A DNA stretch of 64,000 nucleotides from Microbacterium caowuchunii (GTDB lineage: Bacteria; Actinomycetota; Actinomycetes; Actinomycetales; Microbacteriaceae): contig NZ_CP044231.1 in NCBI RefSeq assembly GCF_008727755.1, positions 2,418,001 through 2,482,000 of the forward strand. Direction: 5' to 3'. Position 1 is the stretch's first letter, and each line of letters starts with the position of its first letter. The position numbers were made by a program, and so were the translations under genes. Below, piece after piece: positions 16,762 to 26,287 of the stretch. A model generated the notes under the pieces. That model was not told the DNA's origin. It saw only the letters and a program-made list of their open reading frames with translations, and searched no databases.

Positions 16762-16800
16762 GGCGCTCGTCGGGCGCTCGTCTCCGATCGAAAGAAGTCC

Positions 16801-18063
16801 ATGAGCGCCATCCGCCGGCAGCTGCCCAAACCCGCCGAACTGCTGGAGGTCATGCAGTTCAAGAAGCCCGACTTCAACGGCAAACGGCGCAGGCTCTCCT
16901 CGGCGCTGACCATCGAGGACCTCCAGCGGATCGCGAAGCGCCGCACCCCGGCCGCGGCGTTCGACTACACGGATGGCGCCGCCGACGGCGAGATCTCGCT
17001 CAGCCGTGCTCGCCAGGCCTTCGAGGACGTGGAGTTCCACCCCTCGATCCTGCGCGACGTCTCCACGGTGGACACGTCCACCACGATCTTCGGCGGTCCC
17101 TCCGCCCTCCCCTTCGGCATCGCCCCGACCGGTTTCACCCGTCTGATGCAGACCGAGGGCGAGATCGCGGGCGCCGGCGCGGCCGGTGCGGCGGGGATCC
17201 CCTTCACCCTCTCGACTCTGGGGACGAGCTCCATCGAGGACGTCAAGGCGGCCAACCCCCACGGACGCAACTGGTTCCAGCTGTACGTCATGCGCCAGCG
17301 CGAGATCTCGTACGGACTGGTCGAGCGCGCGGCCAAGGCCGGTTTCGACACACTGTTCTTCACCGTCGACACCCCCGTCGCCGGCGCACGCCTGCGCGAC
17401 AAGCGCAACGGCTTCTCCATCCCGCCGCAGCTGAGCCTCGGCACGATCATCAACGCGATCCCCCGCCCCTGGTGGTGGTTCGACTTCCTGACGACCCCGA
17501 AGCTCGAGTTCGCGTCGCTCTCCGCGACGGGCGGGACCGTCGGCGAACTGCTCGACGCCGCCATGGACCCGTCCATATCGTTCGAGGACCTCGACATCAT
17601 CCGGTCGCTCTGGCCCGGGAAGATCGTCGTCAAGGGCGTGCAGAACGTCGAGGACTCCCGCAAGCTCGTCGACCTCGGCGTCGACGGCATCGTGCTCTCG
17701 AACCACGGCGGACGCCAGCTCGACCGTGCCCCCGTCCCGTTCCACCTCCTCCCGGACGTCGTGCGCGAGGTCGGCCGGGACACCGAGATCGCCATCGACA
17801 CCGGCATCATGAACGGCGCGGACATCGTCGCCTCGATCGCGATGGGGGCGAAGTTCACCCTCATCGGGCGCGCCTACCTGTACGGGCTCATGGCCGGTGG
17901 CCGTGCCGGCGTCGACCGCACGATCGCGATCCTCACCGAGCAGGTGGAGCGCACCATGAAGCTCCTGCAGGTGAAGGAACTGGCAGAGCTCACCCCGGCG
18001 CACGTCACGCAGCTGCAGCGGCTCAGCCCGCGCGCGACCTCCGGCGCGCAGATCTCCGCCTGA
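16801..18063 (+). CDS. lldD: L-lactate dehydrogenase (FMN, quinone-linked) / alpha-hydroxy-acid oxidase family
   Basis: 420 residues from the ATG at 16801 with GAAAGAAG upstream. The FMN alpha/beta barrel motifs occur in order: [69 protein letters not shown], and the active-site [12 protein letters not shown] carrying the catalytic His with FMN/substrate Arg. The C-terminus has [35 protein letters not shown]. It oxidises L-lactate (or a related hydroxy-acid) to pyruvate and passes electrons to the quinone pool. Divergent from a FadR-type regulator. Confidence 0.88.
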   Translation: MSAIRRQLPKPAELLEVMQFKKPDFNGKRRRLSSALTIEDLQRIAKRRTPAAAFDYTDGAADGEISLSRARQAFEDVEFHPSILRDVSTVDTSTTIFGGPSALPFGIAPTGFTRLMQTEGEIAGAGAAGAAGIPFTLSTLGTSSIEDVKAANPHGRNWFQLYVMRQREISYGLVERAAKAGFDTLFFTVDTPVAGARLRDKRNGFSIPPQLSLGTIINAIPRPWWWFDFLTTPKLEFASLSATGGTVGELLDAAMDPSISFEDLDIIRSLWPGKIVVKGVQNVEDSRKLVDLGVDGIVLSNHGGRQLDRAPVPFHLLPDVVREVGRDTEIAIDTGIMNGADIVASIAMGAKFTLIGRAYLYGLMAGGRAGVDRTIAILTEQVERTMKLLQVKELAELTPAHVTQLQRLSPRATSGAQISA

Positions 18064-18083
18064 CCTCGAATAGACCAGCACGC

Positions 18084-18150
18084 ACAACTCCTGCACTCCC
18101 CGCCCCCTCCCGGCCCTCGCGCCGCTCGGACGGCGGAGTGCAGGAGTTGT
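18084..18150. repeat. Family A palindromic element, copy 5 / terminator of lldD
   Basis: ACAACTCCTGCACTCC (18084-18099) pairs perfectly over 16 bases with 18135-18150, around a 35-base loop. It ends the lldD unit. The last base of its right arm is the first base of the TAGCGT -10 of the next gene. Confidence 0.8.
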
Positions 18151-18155
18151 AGCGT
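18150..18155 (+). promoter_or_regulatory. Leaderless-type -10 for the GNAT gene
   Basis: TAGCGT, then 7 bases, then the ATG at 18163. Its first base belongs to the stem of the upstream hairpin. Confidence 0.55.
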
Positions 18156-18162
18156 TTCCGGC

Positions 18163-18735
18163 ATGGATCCCGTGACGCTGCGCACCGCTCGGCTGGAGCT
18201 GTCCCCGCCCACCCGGGACGACATCGACGCCATCCACGACGCCTGCCAGGATGCGGACATCCAGCGCTACACGACCGTGCCCTCGCCCTACACCCGGGAT
18301 GATGCGGAGTCCTTCATCGACCGCGTCGCCGAACAGTGGCAGGAGGGCGTCCACCTCACCTGGGGCATCCACCAGGACGGCCTGCTCGTGGGAACGGTGG
18401 GCCTCTACCGGATGGATCGGGCCGGCACCGGCGCCGCGGAGATCGGGTACTGGGTCGCCCCCGGCGCCCGCGGCCACGGGGTGCTCAGCGAGGCCGCGAA
18501 CGCCGTGCTGGACTGGGGATTCTCCGCGGCGGGCCCGGATCTCGCCCGGGTGGAATGGCGGGCGGTCGTGGGGAACGTCGCCTCCGCCCGCGGGGCGCGC
18601 TCGGTCGGCTTCCGCTACGAGGGCACCCTGCGTCAGGCGATCCGCAACGGCTCGGGCGTGCGCTCGGACGCGTGGATCGGCGGCATCCTGCCCGCCGACC
18701 CGCGCACCCCCGTCCGCTGGCCCGTGCTGGGGTGA
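18163..18735 (+). CDS. GNAT-family N-acetyltransferase (RimJ/RimL type)
   Basis: 190 residues. LRTARLELSPPTRDDIDAIHDACQD at the N-terminus is typical of RimJ-like acetyltransferases. The acetyl-CoA site follows as AAEIGYWVAPGARGHGVLSEAANAVLDWGF (about 90-120), and the C-terminal NVASARGARSVGFRYEGTLRQAIRNG is also standard. Substrate may be a protein N-terminus, an antibiotic or a small amine. The start is set by the -10 at 18150. It stands between lldD and a DNA glycosylase gene with no obvious link to either. Confidence 0.85.
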   Translation: MDPVTLRTARLELSPPTRDDIDAIHDACQDADIQRYTTVPSPYTRDDAESFIDRVAEQWQEGVHLTWGIHQDGLLVGTVGLYRMDRAGTGAAEIGYWVAPGARGHGVLSEAANAVLDWGFSAAGPDLARVEWRAVVGNVASARGARSVGFRYEGTLRQAIRNGSGVRSDAWIGGILPADPRTPVRWPVLG

Positions 18736-18875
18736 GGACCATGCACCGCTGAGCGGGTGCACGCAGAACGACCCCGCGAAACCCCGCGAGACCCCGCAGG
18801 CCGAGCGCCCAGCGCAGGACCCCGGTGGAGCGCAAGACCGGTGCCGCCACGGAAGCCCCGTGGCAGGATGTGCGC

Positions 18876-19748
18876 ATGCCCGAGATGCCCGAGGTGGAAG
18901 GCCTGGCCGCGTTCCTCGCGACGAGACTCCCCGGCCGGGAGATCATCCGCGCCCAGATCGTCGCCATCTCCGCGCTGAAGACGTACGACCCGCCCATCGA
19001 CCTCCTCCGGGGAAAGGTGGTGCGCGCTGTGGCACGCCACGGGAAGTTCCTCGACATCGCCACCGGCGACGAGGGCGACCCCCTGCACCTCGTCTTCCAC
19101 CTCGCCAAGGCGGGTTGGCTGCGCTGGTACGACACCGTCCCGGCCACCCCGGTCAAGCCCGGGCGTACCCCGATCGCGCTCCGGGTGGGGCTCGATGACG
19201 GCAGCGGGTTCGACCTGACCGAGGCCGGCACCAAGAAGTCCCTCGCCGTCTACGCGGTGCGCTCGCCCGGCGAGGTCCCCGGCATCGCGCGACTCGGACC
19301 CGACCCGCTCGACCCGGGCTTCACGCGGGACGCACTGGCCGGCATGCTCGCGGGGCGGCGGACGCAGATCAAGGGCGTCCTCCGCGACCAGTCGGTCATC
19401 GCGGGCATCGGCAACGCGTACTCGGACGAGATCCTGCACGTGGCCAGGCTCTCCCCCTACGCACTCGCCGCCAACCTCACCGACGCCGAGATCGACACCC
19501 TGTACGCCGCGACGGTCGACACGCTGACGGATGCAGTGGCCACGGCATCCGGCAAGCCTCCGGCCGACCTGAAGGACGCCAAGCGCCGAGGGATGCGGGT
19601 GCACGGCCGGCGCGGGGAGGCCTGTCCGGTGTGCGGGGACGAGGTGCGCTCGGTGTTCTTCGCGGACAACTCCCTGGAGTACTGCGCCACCTGTCAGACC
19701 GGCGGCAAGATCCTCGCCGACCGCCGCCTGTCGCGCTTGCTCAAGTAG
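18876..19748 (+). CDS. Fpg/Nei-family DNA glycosylase/AP lyase
   Basis: 290 residues starting [10 protein letters not shown]. Pro2 (the Schiff-base nucleophile after Met removal) and Glu3 are present, which fixes the start. Other conserved parts are the HGKFLDI lysine, [21 protein letters not shown] (helix-two-turn-helix with Asn), and a C-terminal zinc finger CPVC...CATC. About 18 residues extend beyond the finger. It removes oxidised bases such as 8-oxoguanine or damaged pyrimidines and nicks the abasic site. CAGGAT lies 6 bases before the ATG. The gene end overlaps the convergent glpK by 8 bases. Confidence 0.9.
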   Translation: MPEMPEVEGLAAFLATRLPGREIIRAQIVAISALKTYDPPIDLLRGKVVRAVARHGKFLDIATGDEGDPLHLVFHLAKAGWLRWYDTVPATPVKPGRTPIALRVGLDDGSGFDLTEAGTKKSLAVYAVRSPGEVPGIARLGPDPLDPGFTRDALAGMLAGRRTQIKGVLRDQSVIAGIGNAYSDEILHVARLSPYALAANLTDAEIDTLYAATVDTLTDAVATASGKPPADLKDAKRRGMRVHGRRGEACPVCGDEVRSVFFADNSLEYCATCQTGGKILADRRLSRLLK

Positions 19749-21282
19749 CGGGCTCGTCCGTCGTCCCCATGAGGATGCGGGCGTCCTCATCGACCCAGTC
19801 GAACGAGCGCCGGACGGCCTTGCGCCACATCCGGATGCGGCGATCGCGCTCCTCCCCGGGCATCTGCGGCTCCCACCGCTGCGCCTCGCGCCAGTGCCCG
19901 CGCAGTTCGTCGAGCGTCGTCCACACCCCCGTGGCGAGCCCCGCCGAGTACGCCGCTCCCAGCGCCGTGGTCTCGATGACCTCCGGGCGGACGACCGGGA
20001 TGCCGAGGATGTCCGACTGGAACTGCATCAGCAGCCCGTTCCGGGTCATCCCGCCGTCCACGCGCAGCTCACCGAGCGAAGTTCCGGTGTCGGCGACCAC
20101 CGCGTCGATGACGTCGAGGGTCTGGAACGCGGTCGCCTCCAGCACCGCCCGGGCGATGTGGCCGCGGTTGACGTACCGCGTGAGTCCGACGAGCGCGCCG
20201 CGGGCGTCGGGACGCCAGTACGGCGCGAAGAGCCCCGAGAACGCGGGCACGAAGTACGCACCGCCGTTGTCCGGCACCGAGGCGGCGAGGGGGCCGACCT
20301 CGTCCGATTCGGCGATCATCCCGAGGTTGTCCCGCAGCCACTGGACGAGCGAACCGGTCACCGCGATGGATCCTTCGACGGCGTAATGCGCCGGTTCGTC
20401 GCCGATGCGGTAGCCGACCGTGGTGATCAGTCCGTGCGGCGAGCGCACGATGCGCTCGCCCGTGCCGACGAGCAGGAAGTTCCCGGTGCCGTAGGTGTTC
20501 TTGGACTCGCCGGGCCGGAACGCCGCCTGTCCGAAGGTCGCGGCCTGCTGGTCGCCGAGGATGCCGGCGATCGGCGTGCCGCGCAGCGGGGCGAAGGTGG
20601 TGATGTCCGCCACGACCGCGGAGGAGGACACGATCTCCGGCAGCATCGCCCGCGGGATGCCGAAGACCTCGAGCATCCGATCCGACCACTCCAGCGCGGC
20701 GAGGTCCATCAGGAGCGTGCGGCTGGCGTTGGTGACGTCGGTGATGTGGCGTTCGCCGCCGGTGAGGTTCCATACGAGCCAGGTGTCAGGTGTCCCGAAC
20801 AGCAGGTGACCGGCTTCCGCGTCGGCGCGCGCCCCGGGCACGTGATCGAGGATCCAGGCGATCTTCGACGCGGAGAAGTAGGTCGCCAGGGGAAGCCCGG
20901 TCAGGTCGGCGAAACGGTTGTAGTCCGCGTGCTCCCCGGCGAGGCGGTCGATGGCGGGCTGCGTGCGCGTGTCCTGCCAGACGATGGCGTTGTGCACCGG
21001 CCGCCCGGTGCGCCGGTCCCAGACGACGGCGGTCTCCCGCTGGTTCGTGATGCCGAGGGCGGCGATCGCCGAGGCGTCCAGACCGCTGTCGGCGAGGGCG
21101 CGTTCGAGCACGTCCTGGGCCGCCGTCCAGATCTCCGCGGCATCGTGCTCGACCCATCCCGCCCGCGGGAAGATCTGCGCGTGCTCGCGCGCCGCGCTGG
21201 CGACGATCCGTCCGCCGGCGTCGAAGACGATCGCGCGCGTCGACGTCGTGCCCTGATCCAGGGCGATCACATGCTCGGCCAC
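19741..21282 (-). CDS. glpK: Glycerol kinase
   Basis: 513 residues from a GTG preceded by GGAAGGAACC. FGGY-kinase motifs are clear: [17 protein letters not shown] at the N-terminus, [45 protein letters not shown], and FGGY-type [23 protein letters not shown] plus [16 protein letters not shown]. It phosphorylates glycerol to glycerol-3-phosphate for GlpD. Encoded on the same strand as glpD, 158 bases downstream. Its last 8 bases overlap the convergent glycosylase gene, with no terminator between. Confidence 0.96.
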   Translation of the reverse strand: MAEHVIALDQGTTSTRAIVFDAGGRIVASAAREHAQIFPRAGWVEHDAAEIWTAAQDVLERALADSGLDASAIAALGITNQRETAVVWDRRTGRPVHNAIVWQDTRTQPAIDRLAGEHADYNRFADLTGLPLATYFSASKIAWILDHVPGARADAEAGHLLFGTPDTWLVWNLTGGERHITDVTNASRTLLMDLAALEWSDRMLEVFGIPRAMLPEIVSSSAVVADITTFAPLRGTPIAGILGDQQAATFGQAAFRPGESKNTYGTGNFLLVGTGERIVRSPHGLITTVGYRIGDEPAHYAVEGSIAVTGSLVQWLRDNLGMIAESDEVGPLAASVPDNGGAYFVPAFSGLFAPYWRPDARGALVGLTRYVNRGHIARAVLEATAFQTLDVIDAVVADTGTSLGELRVDGGMTRNGLLMQFQSDILGIPVVRPEVIETTALGAAYSAGLATGVWTTLDELRGHWREAQRWEPQMPGEERDRRIRMWRKAVRRSFDWVDEDARILMGTTDEPAT

Positions 21283-21385
21283 GTCGCCGGTTCCTTCCCG
21301 GGCGCGTTCGTTCGTCGCCCCTGCTCGATTATGCCGTCCGGGACGTGCCGGCATCGGCACGGGACGACCCGGGCGGCCGCCGGGT

Positions 21386-21455
21386 GGCCCCGGGATGCGA
21401 GCTCGTCAGCCGCGTCCGCTGGCCCCGGGATGCGAGCTCGTCAGCCGCGTCCGCT
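21386..21455. repeat. Perfect 35-bp tandem duplication across the glpD stop codon
   Basis: Bases 21386-21420 are repeated exactly at 21421-21455. The second unit carries the last codons and TGA of glpD (stop at 21441-21443); the first unit is a copy of that gene end in the glpD-glpK gap. Confidence 0.95.
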
Positions 21456-23216
21456 CGCCGCGGCCTCCGGTGCGGCCCCGCCCACCGTCGTCCCGCGCGC
21501 TCCGGCGTCCGCGACGGCGCCGTCCGGCTCCGCGCGCCGGACGGCGGCGATGCCCGCGGCGACCTCGTGCGCGATCCTCGGCTCGTCCCAGTCGAGCACG
21601 TCGGCCACGGTACGGGCGACCTCCTCGGCCGCGTCCACGGCGCCGCCGGTGAAGGCCAGCGAGGTCCGTCGCATGAGCAGATCGGCGAGGTGCACGACGT
21701 GCTCGGTGCCGGCCAGATGCCGGAGCTCCGCGGTGGAGTACGCCGCAGCGGTCCGCAGCGGCGCGTCGGACGGGTCCCGGGTGATCGCGTCGATCACCTC
21801 GACCGCCCGCGTGCCGTAGCGGCCGAGCAGTTCCGCCGCCCGGGCGCGGGACAGTCCGCGCGCGTGCTCGTCCAGCCAACGCGCCCGCTGGCGCTCGGAG
21901 GTCGGGTATCCCCGGCCCCCACCGATGGGGACGCCCGCCGTGCTCTGGCGACGCGTCGCCCCGAGCGATTCCAGGGTCCGGTCGGCGAGCCGCGCAGCGA
22001 GCGCCCGGAACGTCGTCCATTTACCGCCGACCAGGCTCAGCACGGTGACCCGGCCGTCCGATCCGGGCAGCGGGGCACTCTCGATCCGGTAGTCGCGCGA
22101 GACGAAGCCGGGCGCGATGTCACCGTGCCCGGGGAGGGGTCGCACGCCGGCGAAGCGGTACACGATGTGATCGCGGGAGACCGGGATGCCGGGGAAGACG
22201 TGCCGGACGAGGTCGAAGAAGTAGTCCACCTCTGCCTCGGTGCACACGATCTCCTCGCGCATGTCGTGCTCGAGATCCGTCGTCCCCACCAGCACGCGGC
22301 CCTTCAGGGGGTAGATCAGCACGATCCGGCCGTCACTGTTCTCGAAGAAGATCTCCCGGCCTCCGGTCGCCGCGAGCAGCTCCGGGTGGTCCAGCACGAT
22401 GTGCGACCCCTTCGTCCCGCCCAGGTACCGCGTGCCGTCGCCGAGCGCCTCGTTGGTGAGGTCCGTCCACGGCCCCGACGCGTTCACGACGACGGATGCG
22501 GTGAACTCCACCTGCTCCCCGGTCTCCGCATCCTCGAGCACGATCGCTCCCGACCTGCTGCCGACCGCGGACACGTAGTTCGCCGCGCGGGCCCGCCCGG
22601 CGCTGCCCTCGAGGGCGTCGTGCAGGACGTCCAGCGCCAGCCGTTCGGGGTCGAGCAGCGAGGCGTCCCAGTAGGTCGCGGTGTACTTCACGCCGGGGTT
22701 GAGCGCGGGGAGCAGCTCCCGCGACCGGCGGCGCCCGTGGAACGCGTGCCGGGGCACCCGGCCGCCGCCGCGGGAGAAGGAGTCGTAGATCTCCAGTCCG
22801 ATCTTGATCAGCACCGCTCCGCGTTCCCGCGGAGCCCCGGCGCCGTGCCGCAGGAACCGCAGGGGGGCGGCGAGGATGCCGGAGAACGTCGAGAAGATGG
22901 GGATCGACGTCTGCAGCGGACGCACGTAGTGCGGCGCGATCCGCAAGAGTCCGTTGCGCTCGACCACCGCTTCGTGCACGAGCCGGAACTCGCCGTTCTC
23001 GAGGTAGCGGATCCCGCCGTGGATCATGTGCGAGCTCGCGGCGGACGCACCGGCGACGAAGTCGTCCCGCTCCACGAGCGCCACGTCGACACCCTGCATC
23101 GCGAGGTCCCGGAACGTGGCGAGGCCGTTGATGCCCCCGCCGATGACCAGCACGTCGGCGTGCGGCCGATCCACCAGATCGCTCCATACCGTTCGTGCGC
23201 TGCGCTCGGTCTGCAT
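21441..23216 (-). CDS. glpD: Glycerol-3-phosphate dehydrogenase (FAD, membrane-associated)
   Basis: 591 residues from the ATG at 23216 with GGAGGGAACCCC upstream. ADVLVIGGGINGLATFRDLAMQG (about 21-43) is the FAD-binding fold. ASAASSHMIHGGIRYLE, the long FAD/substrate segment VVNASGPWTD, GTKGSHIVLDHPEL, ENSDGRIVLIYPLKGRVLVGTTD and FAGVRPL are diagnostic. It oxidises glycerol-3-phosphate to dihydroxyacetone phosphate and feeds the quinone pool. With glpK it forms a glycerol-use unit opposite a SorC-type regulator. The last codons lie in a 35-bp duplication. Confidence 0.95.
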   Translation of the reverse strand: MQTERSARTVWSDLVDRPHADVLVIGGGINGLATFRDLAMQGVDVALVERDDFVAGASAASSHMIHGGIRYLENGEFRLVHEAVVERNGLLRIAPHYVRPLQTSIPIFSTFSGILAAPLRFLRHGAGAPRERGAVLIKIGLEIYDSFSRGGGRVPRHAFHGRRRSRELLPALNPGVKYTATYWDASLLDPERLALDVLHDALEGSAGRARAANYVSAVGSRSGAIVLEDAETGEQVEFTASVVVNASGPWTDLTNEALGDGTRYLGGTKGSHIVLDHPELLAATGGREIFFENSDGRIVLIYPLKGRVLVGTTDLEHDMREEIVCTEAEVDYFFDLVRHVFPGIPVSRDHIVYRFAGVRPLPGHGDIAPGFVSRDYRIESAPLPGSDGRVTVLSLVGGKWTTFRALAARLADRTLESLGATRRQSTAGVPIGGGRGYPTSERQRARWLDEHARGLSRARAAELLGRYGTRAVEVIDAITRDPSDAPLRTAAAYSTAELRHLAGTEHVVHLADLLMRRTSLAFTGGAVDAAEEVARTVADVLDWDEPRIAHEVAAGIAAVRRAEPDGAVADAGARGTTVGGAAPEAAASGRG

Positions 23217-23290
23217 GGGGTTCCCTCCGGGCGCGCTCGGGCATGCGCCTTCCCCATCGTCGCCCGGGAGACACATCGTTGCAATGCGCC

Positions 23291-23308
23291 TGCACGAACG
23301 TGCACACT
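23291..23308. promoter_or_regulatory. Operator palindrome and -10 between glpD and its regulator
   Basis: TGCACG-AA-CGTGCA (23291-23304) is a perfect 6+6 palindrome. It overlaps CACACT (23303-23308), the -10 located 6 bases before the regulator ATG, and is 75 bases from the glpD start. Binding here would give autoregulation and could control glpD. Confidence 0.6.
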
Positions 23309-23314
23309 GGCGGG

Positions 23315-24313
23315 ATGACGGCCGACCGAGCGCGCGACGACCTGATGCTCGCCGCAGCGACGGCGCACTACCTGCACGACGAGACCATGGAGTCCATCGC
23401 CGCGCGACTCGGCGTCTCCCGATCGACCGTATCCCGGCTGCTGTCCCGCGCCCGGGCACAGGGACTGGTGGAGATCCGCATCCGCTCGCGACTGGACGCG
23501 CCGCGCGTGCTGGCCGCAGAACTCGGCGCCCGCCACGGCATCACCGTCCACACCGCCCCGGTCCGCGAGGACGCCACGGATGTGGAGAGGCTCGACATCG
23601 TCGCGGCCACCGCCGCCGAGGTGGTCGGCTCGCACATCGGGTCGCACATGACGGTGGGCATCGCCTGGGGTTCCACGCTCGCCGCCGTGAGCAGGCTGCT
23701 CGTCCCCCGGCCCACGACGGGTACGCGCTTCGTGCAGGTCAACGGCTCCGGCAACACACGCACCACGGGACTCGGGTACGCGAGCGACATCCTGCGCAGG
23801 TTCGGGCGCGCCTTCACCGCGCAGGTGCAGCAGTTCCCCGTGCCCGCGTTCTTCGACGACCCCGCCACGAAGACCGCACTGTGGCGTGAACGCAGCATGC
23901 GTCGCATCCTCGACGCGCAGACGGGGATGGATGCCGTCGTCTTCAGCGTGGGCGCCAGCGGCTCATCCGTGCCCAGCCATGTCTACGCCGGCGGCTACCT
24001 GGAGGAGGCCGACCTGCGCGAGCTCGAGCGCGAACACGTCGTCGGCGACGTCGCGACGGTCTTCTACCGCGCCGACGGCTCCAGCGCCGACATCGCGCTC
24101 AACGCCAGGGCGTCGGGTCCCGCCCTGGCCGATCTCGCCCGGGTGCCGCGGCGGATCTGCATCGTCTCCGGCGAAGGCAAGCTCGCGAGCGTGCGGGGCG
24201 CCCTCGCCGCCGGCCTCGTGACGGACCTCGTGATCGACGAGCCGTCGGCACGCGCACTCGCCGACGGGGATGGGAGCGCGGCCCCGCGGGCGGTCGACAC
24301 CGGCATACGGTGA
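23315..24313 (+). CDS. SorC-family transcriptional regulator, probable glycerol regulator
   Basis: 332 residues. The N-terminal helix-turn-helix has ATAHYLHDETMESIAARLGVSRSTVSRLLSRARAQGLV. The sugar-phosphate-binding domain follows, with VGIAWGSTLAAVSRLL, VQVNGSG, VFSVGA and the C-terminal RRICIVSGEGKLASVRGALAAGLVTDLVIDE typical of SorC/DeoR sensors. Divergent from glpD with 98 bases between starts and a clear palindrome in the gap, so it most likely controls glpD/glpK and senses a glycerol-pathway phosphate. A CACACT -10 six bases upstream fixes the ATG. Confidence 0.85.
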   Translation: MTADRARDDLMLAAATAHYLHDETMESIAARLGVSRSTVSRLLSRARAQGLVEIRIRSRLDAPRVLAAELGARHGITVHTAPVREDATDVERLDIVAATAAEVVGSHIGSHMTVGIAWGSTLAAVSRLLVPRPTTGTRFVQVNGSGNTRTTGLGYASDILRRFGRAFTAQVQQFPVPAFFDDPATKTALWRERSMRRILDAQTGMDAVVFSVGASGSSVPSHVYAGGYLEEADLRELEREHVVGDVATVFYRADGSSADIALNARASGPALADLARVPRRICIVSGEGKLASVRGALAAGLVTDLVIDEPSARALADGDGSAAPRAVDTGIR

Positions 24314-24361
24314 GTCCGGTGCGCCGCCGGCGGGAGCGCGCCGAGCACCCCCGCGATTCGC

Positions 24362-24367
24362 TAGACT
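24362..24367 (+). promoter_or_regulatory. -10 box of the riboflavin operon
   Basis: TAGACT, 10 bases before the FMN riboswitch begins, consistent with a transcript starting at about 24374. Confidence 0.55.
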
Positions 24368-24377
24368 TCCCACAGAA

Positions 24378-24530
24378 ACGTGCTCCGGGGTCGGTGTGAA
24401 TCCGAACCGGCGGTGACAGTCCGCGAGCGTTCCCGGTCCGAGAGGACGGGGGATGCCGATCCGGTGGAATTCCGGGACCGACGGTGATGCGACATCTCGA
24501 TGTCGCGAGTCCGGATGGGAGGCAGCACGC
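24378..24530 (+). ncRNA. FMN riboswitch (RFN element)
   Basis: Conserved RFN blocks appear in order: GCTCCGGGGTCGGTGTGAA, CCGAACCGGCGGTGACAGTC, GGTGGAATTCCGGGACCGAC, GGTGATGCGACA and GAGTCCGGATGGGAGGCAGC. The final GGGAGGCAGCACG pairs back to the opening ACGTGCTCC. It senses FMN and shuts off ribDEBAH when flavin is plentiful. A variable arm (GCGACATCTCGATGTCGC) forms a stem. It ends 60 bases before ribD, where a Shine-Dalgarno-sequestering switch is likely. Confidence 0.95.
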
Positions 24531-24590
24531 GCGTTCGACGACGTCGTACCGCCCTGCCCCCTCCCCCGGAACCGCCCGAGGGGAGAAGCG

Positions 24591-25628
24591 ATGACGGTGA
24601 GCGAAACGGAGCGACGTGCCATGGCACGCGCGCTCGAACTCGCCGCCCGCGGCCCGCGCGGCGTGAACCCCCAGGTGGGCGCGATCCTGCTGAGCCCGAG
24701 CGGCGACATCCTCGCGGAGGGATGGCACCACGGGGCCGGGACCGCGCACGCGGAGGTCGACGCGCTCTCGAAGCTGACGCCGGGAGCGGCGCACGGCGCG
24801 ACCGCCGTCGTGACGCTGGAGCCGTGCAACCACACCGGGCGCACGGGTCCGTGCGCGGCTGCGCTCATCGACGCGGGCGTGGCCCGGGTGGTCTACGCCC
24901 TCCCCGATCCCACGCCGGTCGCCCGCGGTGGCGCCGACCGACTCCGCTCGGCGGGGGTCTCGGTGGAGCCCGGAGTGCTCGCCGACGAGGCACGCGACCT
25001 GCTCCGCTCCTGGACGACCGTGCAGCGCCTGGGCCGGCCGCACGTCACGCTGAAATGGGCGCAGAGCATCGACGGCCGCGCCGCGGCCGCGGACGGCACC
25101 AGCCAGTGGATCACGGGACCCGACGCCCGCGCCGACGTGCACGAGCGCCGTGCGCAGGCCGATGCGATCGTGGCCGGCACCGGCACCGTGCTCGCCGACG
25201 ACCCCGCCCTCACCGCACGTGCGGCGGACGGGTCGCTGCTGGCCCATCAGCCCCGGCCGGTGGTGATCGGTTCGGCGGAGATCCCCGCGGATGCGGCCGT
25301 CCGCCGTCATCCGATCACCCTGCAGCAGTTCCGTACCCGCGACCTGGGCGCCGTCCTCGCACGGCTGCGCGCCGACGGCGTGCACCGCGTCTTCGTCGAG
25401 GGCGGCCCCACCCTGCAGAGCGCCTTCCTGCGCGAGGGCCTCGTCGACGAGCTGCTCGTCTATCTCGGCCCCGTGCTCCTGGGCGGCCCGGGACTCGCCG
25501 TCGGCGACCTCGCGGTGCCGACCATCGCCGACGCGCATCGTCTCGACATCCGGGACGTCCACCGGCTCGGCGCCGACGTCCTGCTCGTCGCCCGCCCCGC
25601 ATCCCCCGCACAGCAAGGAGACCTGTGA
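24591..25628 (+). CDS. ribD: Bifunctional pyrimidine deaminase/reductase of riboflavin synthesis
   Basis: 345 residues. The N-terminal deaminase (about 1-145) has the zinc motif HAEV (His53, Glu55) and PCNHTGRTGPC (Cys79, Cys88). The C-terminal reductase (about 150-340) has VTLKWAQSIDGR, SQWITGPDAR, ADAIVAGTGTVLADDPALTAR and VFVEGGPTLQSAFL. It carries out steps two and three of riboflavin formation from GTP. GAGGGGAGAAGCG precedes the ATG. First gene of the operon behind the FMN riboswitch; its stop overlaps ribE by one base. Confidence 0.95.
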   Translation: MTVSETERRAMARALELAARGPRGVNPQVGAILLSPSGDILAEGWHHGAGTAHAEVDALSKLTPGAAHGATAVVTLEPCNHTGRTGPCAAALIDAGVARVVYALPDPTPVARGGADRLRSAGVSVEPGVLADEARDLLRSWTTVQRLGRPHVTLKWAQSIDGRAAAADGTSQWITGPDARADVHERRAQADAIVAGTGTVLADDPALTARAADGSLLAHQPRPVVIGSAEIPADAAVRRHPITLQQFRTRDLGAVLARLRADGVHRVFVEGGPTLQSAFLREGLVDELLVYLGPVLLGGPGLAVGDLAVPTIADAHRLDIRDVHRLGADVLLVARPASPAQQGDL

Positions 25629-26287
25629 TGTTCACCGGCATCGTCGAGGAGATCGGCACCGTGAGCGGTGTCGCACCGTCGGGTGACGGCATCCGCCTCA
25701 CCGTCCGAGCCCCGCTGGCCGTATCCGACGCCGGTCACGGCGACTCCATCTCCATCTCGGGTGTCTGCCTCACCGTGGTCGACCGCGGCGAGGACTGGTT
25801 CACGGCGGACGTCATGCGCCAGACGCTCGAGATGTCGACCCTCGACGGAATCGCCGACGGTTCCGCGGTCAACGTGGAACGGGCGATGGCCGCGCACGGT
25901 CGCCTCGGCGGGCACATCGTGCAGGGACACATCGACGGCACCGGCGTCGTGCGTGAGGTCCGCCCCGGCGACCAATGGCAGGTGCTGCGCATCTCGCTCG
26001 GCGAGGACATCGCCCCCCTCGTCGTGGACAAGGGATCGATCGCCGTCGACGGGGTCTCCCTCACGGTCAGCTCCGTCAGCGCGGCGGATGCCGACGAGCA
26101 GTGGTTCGAGGTGTCCCTCATCCCGGAGACGCTCGCGGCCACGACCCTCGGCGCGCGTGCGGTGGGCGATCGCGTCAACCTCGAGACCGACATCCTCGCG
26201 CGCCACGTCCGGCGCCTTCTGGCTTTCCCCGAGGCAGCGGCCATCGCCACTGCCGCCCCCATCCCGAACGAAGGAGGCTCCCGATGA
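25628..26287 (+). CDS. ribE: Riboflavin synthase alpha subunit
   Basis: 219 residues, two lumazine-binding barrels. MFTGIVEEIGTV begins the first; SISISGVCLTV and LGGHIVQGHIDGTG are substrate motifs. The second barrel repeats them as SIAVDGVSLTVSSVS and ends with NLETDILARHVRRLL. It dismutates two lumazines into riboflavin. The last 20 residues are an Ala-rich tail beyond the usual end. Coupled to ribBA by an ATGA overlap. Confidence 0.95.
   Translation: MFTGIVEEIGTVSGVAPSGDGIRLTVRAPLAVSDAGHGDSISISGVCLTVVDRGEDWFTADVMRQTLEMSTLDGIADGSAVNVERAMAAHGRLGGHIVQGHIDGTGVVREVRPGDQWQVLRISLGEDIAPLVVDKGSIAVDGVSLTVSSVSAADADEQWFEVSLIPETLAATTLGARAVGDRVNLETDILARHVRRLLAFPEAAAIATAAPIPNEGGSR

Noticed and set aside
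19741..19748. Eight-base overlap of the convergent glycosylase and glpK genes as a frameshift or assembly error
   Set aside because: Both proteins have normal lengths and complete C-termini, so the overlap is simply tight packing.
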